Source: Dichetophora obliterata (lineage: Eukaryota; Arthropoda; Insecta; Diptera; Sciomyzidae). From it: a DNA stretch of 64,000 nucleotides. Shown in pieces: positions 42,700 through 54,775 of this stretch. Under the pieces are notes generated by a model. It saw only the letters and a program-made list of their open reading frames with translations. It was not told the origin of the DNA and made no database searches. Both the position numbers and the translations under genes were made by a program. The stretch is taken from NCBI GenBank assembly GCA_963920525.1, contig OY986439.1, positions 33,859,819-33,923,818 on the forward strand, read 5' to 3'. Each line of letters begins with the position of its first letter. Position 1 is the stretch's first letter.

Positions 42700-43845
42700 G
42701 GTACTATTACCTAAAAGCGTTGTGACACTGTACGGTTGTTCCACAATCACGCGAGAACCACTGAACCGATTTATACGATATAGGTACCAAACGATTGGTT
42801 ATTTTAACTAGCTCGTGATAGGCTATGTTCAATTTACCACGCCTACTGTTTACGCCCCTACTATTATCTATGCTATTATCTAAAAGTGTTGTGACACTGC
42901 ATGGTTGTTCCACAATCACGCGAGAATCACTGAACCGATTTAGACGATATAGGTACCAAACGATTGGTTATTTTAACTAGCTCGTGATAGGCTATGTTAG
43001 ATTTTCCACGCCTACTGTTTACGCCCTTACTATTATCTATACTATTATCTAAAAGTGTTGTGACATTGTATGGTTGTTCCACAATCTCGCGAGAACCACT
43101 GAACCAATTTAGACGATATAGGTACCAAACGATTGGTTATTTTAACTAGCTCGTGATAGGCTATGTTAGATTTACCACGCTTACTGTTTACGCCCTTACT
43201 ATTATCTAAAAGCGTTGTGACACTGCATGGTTGTTCCACAAACACTCGAGAGCCACTGAACCGATTTAGACGATATAGGTACCAAACGATTGGTTATTTT
43301 AACTAGCTCGTGATAGGCTATGTTCAATTTACCACGCCTACTGTTTACGCCCTTACTATTATCTATGCTATTATCTAAAAGCGTTGTGACACTGCATGGT
43401 TGTTCCACAATCACGCGAGAACCACTGAACCTATTAAGACGATATAGGTACCAAACGATTTCTTATTTTAACTAACTCATGATAAGCTATGTTAGATTTT
43501 CCACGCCTACTGTTTACGCCCTTACTATTATCTATACTATTATCTAAAAGTGTTGTGACGTTGTATGGTTGTTCCACAATCTCGCGAGAACCACTGAACC
43601 GATTTAGACGATATAGGTACCAAACGGTTGGTTATTTTAACTAGCTCGTGATAGCCTATGTTAGATTTACCACGCCTACTGTTTACGCCCTTACTATTAT
43701 CTAAAAGCGTTGTGACACTGCATGGTTGTTCCACAAACACTCGAGAGCCACTGAACCGATTTAGACGATATAGGTACCAAACGATTGGTTATTTTAACTA
43801 ACTCGTGATAGGCTATGTTAGATTTGCCACGCCTTCTGTTCACGC
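42700..43845. repeat. Satellite array with a 495-bp higher-order repeat (169+169+157)
   Basis: The landmark GYGTTGTGACAYTG recurs at 42717, 42886, 43055, 43212, 43381, 43550 and 43707, giving spacings of 169, 169, 157, 169, 169 and 157. Units 1/4/7, 2/5 and 3/6 also share diagnostic variants: units 4 and 7 both have CAAACACTCGAGAGCC, and units 3 and 6 both have CAATCTCGCGAG. It is thus an A-B-C trimer repeated twice plus a partial copy. Minus-strand frames of about 66-70 codons in each unit are artefacts of the repeat. Confidence 0.92.
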
Positions 43846-43979
43846 CTGTAATAATCAAACAACTTAAGAAAGCAAAAAGTATTTAATTAATTTAAACAAA
43901 ACAGCACCAATGTCTTCAGATGGTTACTGTCGGCCACTGTGCAAAAAAGGGACGTGGTCGCACTTTACATTTTTTACGT

Positions 43980-44590
43980 TACGACATCACTCGAAAACGA
44001 CTGAGCCGATTTTTGTGAAACTTTATGGAGTTATTAAACACATACCAAGGATGATTTTTTGGAAAAGGGGACGTGACAACTCCATATAAGCCAAATTTGC
44101 GATATCGTATAGCCTTGGAGTTATAGGGCAGATAGCCTCGAAGTTCAGCAATCGACCTCAATTTACACATGCAGTTTCACTGATAACATTTTATGGGCGT
44201 TGTAAAAGGAAGCGTGTCATCTCCTGTAAAACCCACATTTGCAATATCGAAAAGCTTTGGAGTTATAGGTCGCACAACCTTGGAATTCAGTATTCGACCT
44301 CTATTTGCACGTGCAGTTTCACTGATAAGATTTTGCAACTATCCACTCTCCAACTATCACCCATTTTCCGAATCAACACAATGTTTACACAAAAAAAAAA
44401 ATGGGCGTTGGACAAGGGGGTGTAGAATCTCCCACGCAACCCATTTTTGCGAAATCGAATAGACTTGGAGTTATAGGTCGTTCAGCCTCGGAATTCAATA
44501 TTCGATCTCAATTTACACATGCAGTTTTACTAGTAAAATTTTATAGACTTTGAAAAAAGGTCGTGGCAGTAATGCGTCGTATTTCAGTTA
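43980..44590 (+). repeat. 142-bp tandem units
   Basis: TTGGAGTTATAGG recurs at 44115, 44257 and 44465. The first spacing is 142; the second is 208, which is 142 plus the 66-bp LINE stub at 44336-44401. Units contain GATATCG/CAATATCG, TTCGACCTC.ATTT and CATGCAGTTTCACTGATAA. The block directly precedes the ~150-bp array. Confidence 0.75.
44336..44401 (+). mobile_element. 66-bp 5'-truncated LINE insertion with poly(A) (same family as 49.7-51.2 kb)
   Basis: TATCACCCATTTTCCGAATC and then AACACAATGTTTAC match the 3' UTR of the LINE on the minus strand at 49739-49800. It then goes straight to a run of A. The insertion splits a 142-bp tandem unit between TTTT and ATGGGCG. The stub ends about 37 nt short of the other copy's 3' end. 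Confidence 0.85.
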
Positions 44591-46015
44591 GTAAGTAATA
44601 CAGTCGATGTATTGATTGTTTTAATTTGATGACGTCACATTGTTTGTCACGAATGTTAACTTTTGTGAAATTTATAAAGAATTTCATATTTTGATGACGT
44701 CACTTTGTATGGCAGACAGGTGTAGTTTCTATTTGACTATACCTTATTTCACACCCAAATTGCATATGAAATTTAAAACTGATGAGCGAAAATTAAATTA
44801 TTTGTGTAATTTTAAGAGATCTTACCGATTGTATGAAGAACCTTTGTATTAAGGGTGGGAGTGGTTTTCATTCGATTTTGACAAATTTCAAACTCAGGAA
44901 GTATATTTGGGCTTAAGGCTTATTTAAAATTTAAAAATATTTAAATAATTTTTGTAGAATTTTAAGAAATTTCACCCCGTCTTGATGACGTAAGTTTGTG
45001 TAGGAGGTAGACGTGGTTTTAATCTGATTTGGCTGGATCTCGAACTTGATCTTTATATTTTTAGATGGAAGCTTATACATATGAATATCAAATTCCATTA
45101 CGTTTGCTGTAACCACGATCACAGAAATCGATTTAGGAGGGTGATGTCGATCGGAAATGCATGTAATTTTTTATACCTGCCACGCTCATAGTAGAATTAG
45201 AGAAGGTAGATGCATTTCGGAGAGACAGACTGCCGGAACTGTCAAAACGATGTTGACAGCCCATACAAAATCTGAAAACGATGAGAATGCGATAAGAAAG
45301 CAAAAATAGGCAAGAATAGCAAAATGCTTGAGTTTGACAATTCTGGCTATGAGAAAAAGAGAGCAGTCTGAAATGCATATACCTTCACTAGTTCTACCAC
45401 GCTTCAACACTAAAGCTTATGAAAAAAATTTCTGTAAATTAGATTGGATTTTGAGGAATTTTAAAGGATTTTATCGTTTTATGATGTCGCTTTGTATGGA
45501 AGACAGACGTAGGTTTTCTTCAATTTTGTAAAATTTCACACTTATAGAGTGCAAATTTAAAATCGAAGCTGATATGCAAAATATCAAGCCATTAGACTTA
45601 ATTTTTATACAATTTTTTGAGATTTTTTGTTTTGACAAAAGAGAATGTCTCCTTTGTATAGGAGATATCCGTAGTTCTCATACAAGTTTTCGAAATTTAA
45701 AATTTAGATTACGTTTTGAATAACAAAATGAATGTAAATAAAATAGCAAGTTATTAATTTTTATGGAATTTATGAAGTTTCTGCTATTATGATGCTATAA
45801 CATTGGTTGGGAGGTGGACGAAGTTTTCAATTTAATTTGCTCAATTCCAAACTTAGAGCTCATAGTAAAAATAAAAACTATTTTGCAAAATTAAAGGTAC
45901 TGTATTAATTTTTGTTTGCTATTAAAAGAGATTTTACTGTTTTCATATAGCCACTTTGTATGGGAGGTAGGTGTGATTTTGTCACTATTTTGAAGAGAGG
46001 CGTCATTCAATATAA
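44590..46015 (+). repeat. Array of ~150-bp units, TTTGTATGGGAGGTAGGCGTGG family
   Basis: The TTTGTATGG-type landmark recurs at 44704, 44843, 44995, 45491, 45653, 45803 and 45955. The long 496-bp gap equals about two units once the MITE at 45187 and its duplication are removed. Units carry AATTTTAAGAGATTTTACCG, GATGACGTCACTTTGTATGG and GTGGTTTTCATTCGATTTTG. An internal block near 45120-45186 (GTGATGTCGATCGGAAATG, TACCTGCCACGCT) is the family's terminal module. Confidence 0.8.
45187..45395. mobile_element. hAT-like MITE (CATGGTAGAA family) inserted in the array
   Basis: Inverted ends share GTAGAA.TAG.GAAGGTA and TGCATTTC, then CAGACTGC. The flanks read GCCACGCT (45179-45186) and ACCACGCT (45396-45403), an 8-bp duplication with one mismatch, within the conserved CTGCCACGCC block of the host repeat. 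It is the same family as 54776 and 55005. Confidence 0.7.
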
Positions 46016-47782
46016 AAGATGGAATATAATGGAGGGAGTTGCAGCAGGATTGAATTTTTGAACCATGGCGGTTTTGAGTATTATTGCTTAGTTAAATTTA
46101 TCAATAGAAGCTCGGTCAAAGTCTTTTCAAGGGCTGAAATGGTCAAGGAAATGGACAAAAAGTTCCAATTTGGAATTTTTACCTTTCTTAACAATTTTTT
46201 TGAACGAATATGAATTTCCCTAAAAGAAGGAACGCAAAGATTCGCAGCCAATTTTTAAATAAAAGACATAGGCTCATTACCATAAACAAAAAAAAATCAA
46301 CTCTAAATTTAGTGCAAGCTTTTTGTCAACTTATTATATTTAAAAACTGTAACAAAATGCTTATACTAAACTTAGAGAGAGTCGACTTTTATTTTGTTTA
46401 TGATAATGGGCCTATATTTATTTATAAAAGAAAATATTAAAACTAAAATTTATGTCAAAATAACTACTGCCATAAAAATAAAAAAAAATACATCAACTGT
46501 AAAAAAAGTTCAATAAAAACAATAACAACTTAAGTTATCAGCAAATTTATCCATAAACGTGAATACAATATTATACATATGCATACAAATTTAATTTAAG
46601 GCGTAAAATATTTCGCCATGCTGTTTCTGATGTCAACATCATACTCGAAACTATGTGCCAAACGTTGTGTCAACTGAGTCATCATCAAAAAATATCCTCA
46701 ATAAAATAGCTTAAGATTCGTGATACTTTTCGGATAACTTTAAAGGGATAACTTTGTACTCTTTAAAACAACAGTAAGAAAAGATTAACACTTAAGATGT
46801 ACGAAAACGATAACTTAAATGAAAATTATTAGCCATAACAAATCGTTTAAATGTGTAATATGACCACTACCACCACTAACTTGTTTTAACAGTATTTTGC
46901 TGACTCCAGAAGCTTTTCCGAATCACTATCAGTTTTTCTCGTACTAACCAATGGAGACTTTGTGGCGCGATTCCTTAGCAACTCCTCAATAAAGATAAGT
47001 AATCAGGTATCAATAAGTCAATGCGATTAATGCCAAGTGTCAATGCCAGTGTTGTTTGTTATTGACACTTTGAAATTGCGCTGCTGCATGGCGCTGACGC
47101 AGCCTTATTTAAACAGCTGATTATGACATGAAGTGCTATCAATATCGTAATCGGCTCTCGATATTTTTGTTCAAATGATAAACAAAATTTTGCAAAACGA
47201 ATAAATAAACATTGTTAACAACTGAGTCAATATTATGAGAGCGCCCTAGAGTTCATAAGCTATAGATAAATTTTAGGTTCGACGCAGTAAATCGTAATTA
47301 GTTTTATTTTTGAATCAGTAGTAAAACGGTTGTACTACTTTGACGAAAAAGCTTGGGGAAAACAGAAACAAAAGAGTCAATGAGTCAAAGAGCAAATTAA
47401 AAATACATAAAAATATATATTAACTTTTGATTTTGACGAAAGTTTGAGTTTTCGATTTATGTGGTAATTATTGTGAATGGGTTTTGTGTGCACTGAAAAA
47501 AGGAGTGTACTTTAATGGTTCTTTGTCATATGAAATCAAAAAAGGCGTAAGTTACATTTAAAAAAATTTTAGGGGTGTAGCAAAAAACTGTCTAAATTTC
47601 TCAAGCGCTTGCACTGAGGACTTTTAGAATTTTGTTAATAAAAACGTCGTTTTCGGTTGTAGGAGTGTAAAGTTTTCAATAAAAATAATCAATAAAATAG
47701 TCGAATTTGAATTTTTGATAACTTACGGCTTTTTTATTTCATATGACGATATGTGATGTTAAGAGACAACGAGAAATGCTAA
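46016..47782. other. Apparently single-copy AT-rich DNA, no gene recognised
   Basis: Short frames at 46019-46213 and 46210-46440 have no known motif and biased, low-complexity composition. The stretch 47040-47230 is a little GC-richer. No splice-linked coding pattern, RNA gene or repeat is evident. Confidence 0.45.
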
Positions 47783-49045
47783 TACCCCTTTTCCACACGG
47801 CAAGTTTTCTTGCCGGCAAGTCGAACATACAAAGGAGAGAAGAGCACCGCATCAAAGAAAGAACAGCACAGCACGGTTGCCACCTTTGTGGGAAAAATCC
47901 CATTTGTGGTTATTTTTAATTGCCGTGGGAAATGAGAGTTCCCATGGGATTTTTTAATTGAGTGTGGTTTTTTTTTTTATTTAACGTGGAATGTTTTTTG
48001 TTTTGTGGGATTTTTTTTTGGTTTTGAAGGATTTATTTTTATTTTTCAGTTAAAATATGTATAAATATACATAAAAGCGTATATTTTTCATATTTTGTTC
48101 ATTGTCAAAATCGTCTCAACCCATCTATAGGATTTTCGCAACGAATTCGTTAAGATTTCGGTTACTTTGGTTTGGTGGGAAGTTCTTTCACTATTGACAT
48201 AATTACATGCATTGGGAAAGTATGTTTCAGTGAATTATTTTCTTTTTTTATCAATATACAAAATTTTTATATCTTAAAATTGATTTGTGATTGGCCCTTA
48301 CTACGAGTTGCTTTCGACGTAATCTTCGCTGGTTATCGAAAAATGAGTATCGAACGTCAAACCCTGTCGAAATGTTCGTTGTTCATCGAATTTTCAGTCG
48401 AATAGAATTTTACTTTTGATGCGGTGCGTGCTGAGCAATTATTGTTAAAATGATTAGAATTTCGTGATTGTGTTTTGCTTTTTAAAGACTAAAAACTACT
48501 TGGAACTCTTTTTGTAAACTTTATACAGGTGGATTAAACAAATATTTTTTATTGAATATTATTACTAAAAGACTAATTAAAACACAGGCGACGAAATATA
48601 CTAGTTCTTTTTAATTTTTTGTTTCATTTTTGACAATAATTTGAATTTTTCGTGGTTTTTTTATACAAATGGGATTTTTCGTGTTTTTTTTTAATTTGCG
48701 TGGGATTTTCGTGGTTATTTTAAATGTCCGTGGGATATTTTGTGGTTTTTTTAAATACAAATGGGATTTTTCGTGGCTTTTTTTATTTGCGTGGGATTTT
48801 CGTGGTTATTTTAAATGTCCGTGGGATTTTTTGAGGTTTCTTTTAATTGCGATGGGATTTTTATTTCAATTTTATACCATGTGAATTTTTTTGTGGTAAT
48901 TAATTTTTGCTATTGTGGGAAAAAGGTTTTTTTCGTGGGAATTGAAGGTGGCAACCGTGCAGCACAGAAGAAAAACTTGCCAGTACAGACTTGCCTGTAC
49001 CGCAGACCTACGGCAAGAAAACTTTCCTCTTTGCCTCAGGGGTTT
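47783..49045. mobile_element. Foldback-like element with internal GTGGGATTTTTCGTGG tandem repeats
   Basis: The inverted arms share AGTTTTCTTGCCG (outer) and GCACGGTTGCCACCTT (inner; 47870-47896 and 48945-48965). Between them, the plus strand is strongly G/T-biased: 47900-48010 and 48650-48960 are built from GTGGGATTTT.CGTGGTT phrases; TACAAATGGGATTTTTCGTG recurs at 48664 and 48756. Frames such as 48669-48884 (MGFFVFFFNLRGIF) are repeat artefacts. Confidence 0.65.
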
Positions 49046-49689
49046 TGTATTTCATTGCCCTATTTTTTGTTTTCAATGAAATTTTTTTTTAAAATCCGAA
49101 ATCGAAAAATTTAAAGATGGAAGTATAAGAGGACATTTTAGACATTGCTGAGATGTACAGAAAATATGCCAGACATTTCTCGCTATACCTTACGGATACC
49201 CTACAATAAGCATTTTTTTATGTAACATATGCGAATACATATGGGATTGCGAAATTTCTTACAGACAGTAAACTTTGAAAAATTCTCATTATTTTGACAA
49301 AACATTAGCTTTTCTCAGTACAATGTATTTTTGTATGAGAAGTCGTTGGAGAATAGAAATAGAGTAGTTTGTTAACTCTTTCTACGCTCATATGAAAACG
49401 TTAACGATTTAGTAGTTGTCGTTTTAGACGCATAAAATCTCTTTTCCTTACAGATCTAAAATCTTGGCTATTTAACTTAAGCTACTACGATATAAATATT
49501 ATGTTTTATGTTACGCTAGTGTATACACATCCACTATACCCATCCATAACCACTCTTTATACATGTACATTTTTTTTTTAAGTTTTTATTTTTTGTGTTA
49601 TACCTCTATTCTCATATTTCATCCTCAATATTTAAATATAATATAAAAAAAATTCACCGTATTGTTACTATTATATTTAAGTATACTTA

Positions 49690-51240
49690 TTTTTTTTTTT
49701 TTTTTTTTTTTTTTTAGACTGAACCAACGCTCAGGGGATGCCCCCTATAAATGCGTAAACATTGTGTTGATTCGGAAGATGGGTGATAGTTAGTTGGAGG
49801 GTGGATAGATGGAGTAGTGTCGGTGAAGATTTGTTTTGAATTTGCACAGCTCAAAACTGCCGGGAAACACGCTCGCAGGGAGACTATTCCACAACTTAAC
49901 CGCGCGACTAAAGAACGAATTATCGCGGTAATGCGAGGTTCTATTAGGCATCGATGCTATGGTAAAGGGGTGGGCTTGGACAGCTGCCCGAGTGGACCTG
50001 GGAAACACACGAGCTGGTGGCGTCAGGCCATGTATCTCCCTTGAACACTTCCCATGGTAATACCTATACAGAAGGCTTAGGCAACCTACATTACGTCGAT
50101 GCTCAAGAGAGTTGAGAGAGGATGAAATACTTTCATCTCCTATCAAATATATCGCACGACGTTGAATTCGGTCCAGAAGCTCCAAATAAGATCTTGAAGC
50201 CCCTGCCCAAATGTGCGAATTGTACTCCATTTTCGGCCTAATATATGAGGTGTAGACCATGCGAAGATCAGCTGAAGTGAAATATTTTTTGCACCGTTTT
50301 AGAAAACCTAGGCACTTGCCCGCTTCTTTCGACACATCGAAAATATGATCATTCCAACGAAGATCACATTGGATCGATATGCCCAGAACGTCAAGAGCGG
50401 CTGATTCCACAAGATCCACACCATTCATATTGAGGGGAGCTAAGGGGCAATCCATCCGCTTGTGGGTTAACAGACAACACTGGGTCTTGCTTGCACTGAA
50501 CTCTACTCTATTAGCAAGACCCCACTCGGAGATTTTTTGTAGATCATTAAGGAGTGTGTCATTCATAGTTTGCCTTTTTCTCTCAATCTCCATAGAGCTT
50601 GGGCGTTTTTTGAATGAATATGAATGACAAATGCTGCTGTCGTCCGCAAACGAATGAATTGGGTTATGCGTCAACGACAGAAGGTCGTTGATAAAAACCA
50701 GAAACAAGGTTGGCGATAGAACTGAACCCTGCGGTACTCCTGCGTTGATGGCGTGCTTCTCAGACGAAATACCGTCAACTACGACTCGAATCGTTCTGTC
50801 CTTGAGAAAACACGTGATCCATCGAGCAAAATTACTACCAAAACCATATGCAGCAAGTTTTGACACGAGCGCTTTATGCCACACTCGGTCGAACGCTTTT
50901 GAAATATCCAGAGCAACAACCCTGCTCTCGCCGAAAAAGTGAACGCATTTATTCCATTCTTCGGTTAAGAACGCCATAAGATCACCAGTAGAGCGAGCCC
51001 TACGGAAACCATATTGACGGTCACTGAGCAGTTGGTTGTGCTCCAGATAGTTCATAACGTTGAAGTTTATTACGCTCTCCATAATTTTGGAGAGCGTAGA
51101 GCATATCGCAATGGGTCGGTAGTTTGCAGGGTTCGTGGCATCACCCTTTTTAGGTACCGGCTGGACATATGCCACCTTCCAACAAGAAGGAAATATTCCT
51201 GTTCTGTAGGAGATGTTGAAAAGGATTATTCTTAACTAGT
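49690..51240 (-). mobile_element. 5'-truncated LINE with poly(A) tail
   Basis: Read on the minus strand: coding sequence begins abruptly at about 51235 in the RT domain, ends at 49790, and is followed by a ~75-nt 3' UTR and a run of about 27 A (plus-strand T at 49691-49717). This is a typical target-primed, 5'-truncated insertion. A second, 66-bp copy of the same family lies at 44336. No clear duplication was found at the ends. Confidence 0.82.
49790..51175 (-). pseudogene. LINE reverse transcriptase, C-terminal ~461 residues
   Basis: The open frame reads FPSCWKVAYVQPVPKKGDA just upstream of and into NYRPIAICSTLSKIMESVI, then VVALDISKAFDRVWH (motif A), NAGVPQGSVLSPTLFLVFIN (motif B) and HSFADDSSICH (motif C, F-A-D-D). 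It ends with RAIYLIGDESISSSL, CLSLLYRYYHGKCS and FSRAVKLWNSLPASVFPGS, a C-terminus typical of Jockey/CR1-group elements in flies and moths. The frame is uninterrupted but the endonuclease, N-terminal RT and ORF1 are missing, so the copy cannot act alone. It is recent enough to have no stops. Confidence 0.85.
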
Positions 51241-52019
51241 CATTTTTATCATTTATTTATATAAATTTTAATCAGAACTCACTTTTAAAACTCTTGTTAT
51301 TTTTTATAACTTTAATGAATTTATTATTGTTATTGTAAAAATTTTACATTATTCTTTTTTTTTCTAAGAGACCCCATCATGAAACTTCTTTAAATTTTTT
51401 GATTTTTAGTTTGAGGATATATGCTCGATACTAGTTCTTTCGAACTAAAGAGCATATTAATATTAATCATTTTTAATTGCTTTATGATCTTACGATAAAT
51501 AATTTTAATTTTATTAATGTTTTAAATATTATTTATAGATCCTTAAGACATTTTTAATTATAACATATCTTTTAACTTATTAGGCTTAAGCCAAGTTTAA
51601 TTGATTAATAAATTTGAATTAATTTCATATCACAATGCAGGTCAAAAGGTCACAGTGAAAAGGTCGAATTTCGACCACTGGCGATTTCTTGTAAAATATG
51701 ATTATAACAAAATTGTAAATCAGATTTATTTAATTGTAAATCTCTAAAAATTTCCCACATAGTTTTAACGTAAAACCGTTAAGGCATTTAAAGTTAGCGC
51801 TATGAGACTATTAAACAGTGTTGCCAGTAGAAATTTCTTACTATAACAGATATTACTTTTATTCTTACAGTACACGGTTAAAAATGTTGGAATAAAATTG
51901 AAACTTTTCTGTACTTTTTATATGACCACACCAGCTTTGGTATCAAATCTTGTATTTGCAAAATAATTAAAAAATCATTTTAATGCAGCCTTGGTTTAAT
52001 ATTTAGTACACTTGGATTG
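51241..52019. other. AT-rich, no gene recognised
   Basis: No repeat with clear boundaries and no protein motif was seen. Confidence 0.45.
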
Positions 52020-52385
52020 ATATATAAAAAAAAAAACCGGAAAAAATCCATTGACATTATTAAGACTCGAACTCACAACCTCACGATTATAAAGCAAGCT
52101 CCCTGGGCTCTGGTCTACAGAACTCACAAAGAAATATATTCTAAATAGCAATAAATCAAACTACTTTCTTACAAAATAAATAAAAAATTCTACTCGTATG
52201 TAAACTACTTTTTTACAATTTTTCACCCTCAGTTGTGAATTTTTCAATATTTGAATTTGTTTCATAAAAAAATAGAAAAATTGGTCGACATTGTTGAGGC
52301 TCAAACTCATAACATCACGATTATAAAGCAAGCGGCCTATGCTCTGAGCTACAGAATTCACACCAAAACTTTTTCTAAATGAGGT
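52020..52385 (-). repeat. Two tandem tRNA-derived SINE-like units
   Basis: On the minus strand two similar units 239 bp apart contain CTGTAGCTCAGAGCATAGG (A-box type; 52305-52358 region) or CTGTAGACCAGAGCCCAGG (52065-52120), then GCTTGCTTTATAATCGTGA, then GTGAGTTCGAGTCTT (B-box type) or a decayed form. Flanking AAAAAT..GTGAATTTTT phrases repeat too. No intact cloverleaf. Confidence 0.55.
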
Positions 52386-52682
52386 AATAAATTCACTTCA
52401 GTTGTGAATTTTTTACGTATAAAAATTTCAACGAGCATTTCAGTATTTTTGTTTGATTTTTAATATGTATATATGTATATATCAAATAATTTCGCATTTT
52501 AGCCAAACAAATAAACGTTCAGAGAGAAAGTAAGTGATTATTGTGTTGTAATCCAGTTCTGAGCTATATTTTAAGTTTCAAAACTCTAGCTCATGGGGAA
52601 GTTGATTAAAAATGGATTGCAAGATTTTTACGTTACAGACGAGAAGTGAAGCTAGTAAAAAAGTTTTTAAAAAAATAACAAA

Positions 52683-52752
52683 CACAGTGAGATTCGAACC
52701 AAAGACATCCAGTTTGTAAGCTTACTACGTTAACCACTGGGCTACTGCGCTA
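52683..52752 (-). repeat. tRNA-like segment with A and B boxes
   Basis: The minus strand reads GTAGCCCAGTGGTTAACG (A box) and, about 35 nt later, GGTTCGAATCTCAC (B box). A 7-bp acceptor-like pairing (GCGCAGT with ACTGTGT, two G-U pairs) can be drawn, but the D stem does not form. A tRNA relic or SINE head is likely. Confidence 0.5.
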
Positions 52753-53166
52753 TACGAAACAAAACCAATAAACAAGCATATGAACCTAATAGCCTTATAT
52801 TGAGCTTCAGCGCTGCAATATTTCTTTGGTGTACAAAATTTTAGTACAGAAAAGTTTTAATTATGGGTTAGTATTTGTGAAAGTTTAAATTTTAAACCTC
52901 AGAGTTAAAAAATATGCAGTAGTATTTTAGCTAGACCAAAATTTATTTCAAGATTTTTAACTATGTACTTATTTTAAATTTATATATTTATTGGACGACT
53001 AGAGAAGGCCGCTGTTGTTCGCGGCTTCGCCACGGACGATTTTTTTCAATCTCCTTAATGCCTTAAAGATGGGACAATTTTTTACACATGTGCTAATTTT
53101 TAGCTAATTTGGATTTTGACTTATTTTTTTGTGAAACGGTTAATTTTGCGACATTCGACTTAAGAC

Positions 53167-53262
53167 CTAACCAAAATAGACGTGTAGCTACGTAACGAGT
53201 GAGACGAATATAGGCCTAACGAAAATAGACGAGTCGCTACGTAACGAGTGAAGACGAAAATG
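53167..53262 (+). repeat. Direct duplication of ~49 bp
   Basis: CCTAACSAAAATAGACGWG and then GCTACGTAACGAGTGA occur twice in a row. There is no coding content. Confidence 0.7.
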
Positions 53263-53573
53263 TTCGCTTAAATGCAATTCCATGTTGCTGTCCAAAATAG
53301 CCACACGTCAACTCATCGAAACTGAACGAAACGGTTTGACAAAACGTTTTGTTCCGTAATACTAAGTTTACATATAGAGATTAACTCCTAAATCTTGTTG
53401 AATTTTATTAAATTAGCCATAGAAAAGTTAACCTCATTCTGAAGTATATTAATAATAAATCTCCTTGCTTATCTTCTAAAAAAAGTTTGCAACTCTGTAA
53501 ATATTGGGAATTTCTTAAAAACTGCAACACTGCAAGCGGGAATATAGAAAACTGACTTATTGAGGGTCAATAA

Positions 53574-54317
53574 GGGCTATGTTATGGTGACGGTCATATG
53601 ATCCCCTGTCACGTGTTTTCGTGCTTAAACACATATCGTTCATTTGCTCGAAGAACGTCATAACTCCAAAAAAGTCATTTTACATAAAACGCATTTAAAG
53701 TTTTCAACTGACTCATACCTTGTATGAAGAGATAGAGGCATTTTCTCTTCTCACGCGGAGAATATTAAAAATAATAACATGAAATTTTTACACAATGCAT
53801 GATATAAAGAACAATTCTGCATCATTAACCCAAAAATCTTGTTGTTTGAGTTATGACGTTATTCGAGCAAATGAGCATGGCTGAGCACGAACTACCATAA
53901 CTGTCAAAAGCCAACTGAAGACTCATACAAAATCTTCAGCCGATGAGAATGCGATGAGAAAGGAAAAATTAAAAAGAATCTGTCATGGCTGAAACTATTT
54001 TGCTTTTGGCCATGTTCCATCGTTGTCTTCTAGGATCGTCAGCTGGAATACGAAAACTCGGCCCAAATGTTTTTGGCACAACACGCACTTCATTTTAATT
54101 AAAAAAAAAAAAATAAGTAATTCACTTTTATTCAAGTTTTTGATTAAACACAACAGAAACACAACACAGAACAGTTTTAAAAAAAACTGATTTTGACAAT
54201 TCTGGTAGTATTGTCAAAAAGATCACGATTAGCCGTGCGACTAGCTCTATTATTCTACCATGCATAGAAACAAAAACAATTCATGACGTGCCTTTGACCG
54301 CCACCATAACATAGCCC
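53574..54317. mobile_element. 744-bp MITE, TIR GGGCTATGTTATGGTG
   Basis: The ends read inward GGGCTATGTTATGGTG.CGGTCA on both sides (right end reverse-complemented at about 54295-54317). There is no clear duplication. A related end is present at 40540-40614. The interior includes ACTGTCAAAA/TTTGACA phrases of the CATGGTAGAA family near 53900 and 54190, perhaps a nested decayed copy. Confidence 0.6.
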
Positions 54318-54775
54318 ACAAAATAAAACAAAACGAAGCAACGAAATGTCAATATTAATCTCTTTCACACTAGTGTAAACAGTGTAGATTTAGAAAAGGG
54401 AATTTTCTAAATCTTGTTTGTTTTAAACTCGTATGTAAACGTGGTGTAAGAACCGAACTTTTAGCGTCTCAACTCGTCAGCAACACCTGTTCAAATTGTG
54501 CCACATTTTTTTCACTCATAGTTCACAAATGTTTGTATAATGATTAACAAAATTATAATTGCACATCAATTGATAACTAAAAACTACTCTGTTCGCAATT
54601 GATCAGCTGTTTCAGACAAGTTCACGTTTCATTTTGGTTAAATGTCAAAACAGACGAAACGATTGCAGACATTCAGCAAGGGACAAAGAAATAAAAAATG
54701 GTCCTTTTTCTTTTGTTTTGTTTTGGAGCGCAGCTCTGCATTTATATGTATCTCACTTTTCGCCTTGCTCGAGGC

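Noticed and set aside
42707..43740. Series of 66-70-codon minus frames (EQPCSVTTLLDNS...) as a small-protein gene family
   Set aside because: They are generated by the 169/157-bp satellite monomers; no start or stop conservation beyond the repeat itself.
46016..47782. Possible promoter or first exon of a gene around 47040-47230
   Set aside because: Only slightly higher GC and no initiator, open frame or splice pattern that can be supported.
52683..52752. Functional tRNA gene
   Set aside because: A and B boxes are present but the D stem does not pair; called a tRNA-like relic instead.
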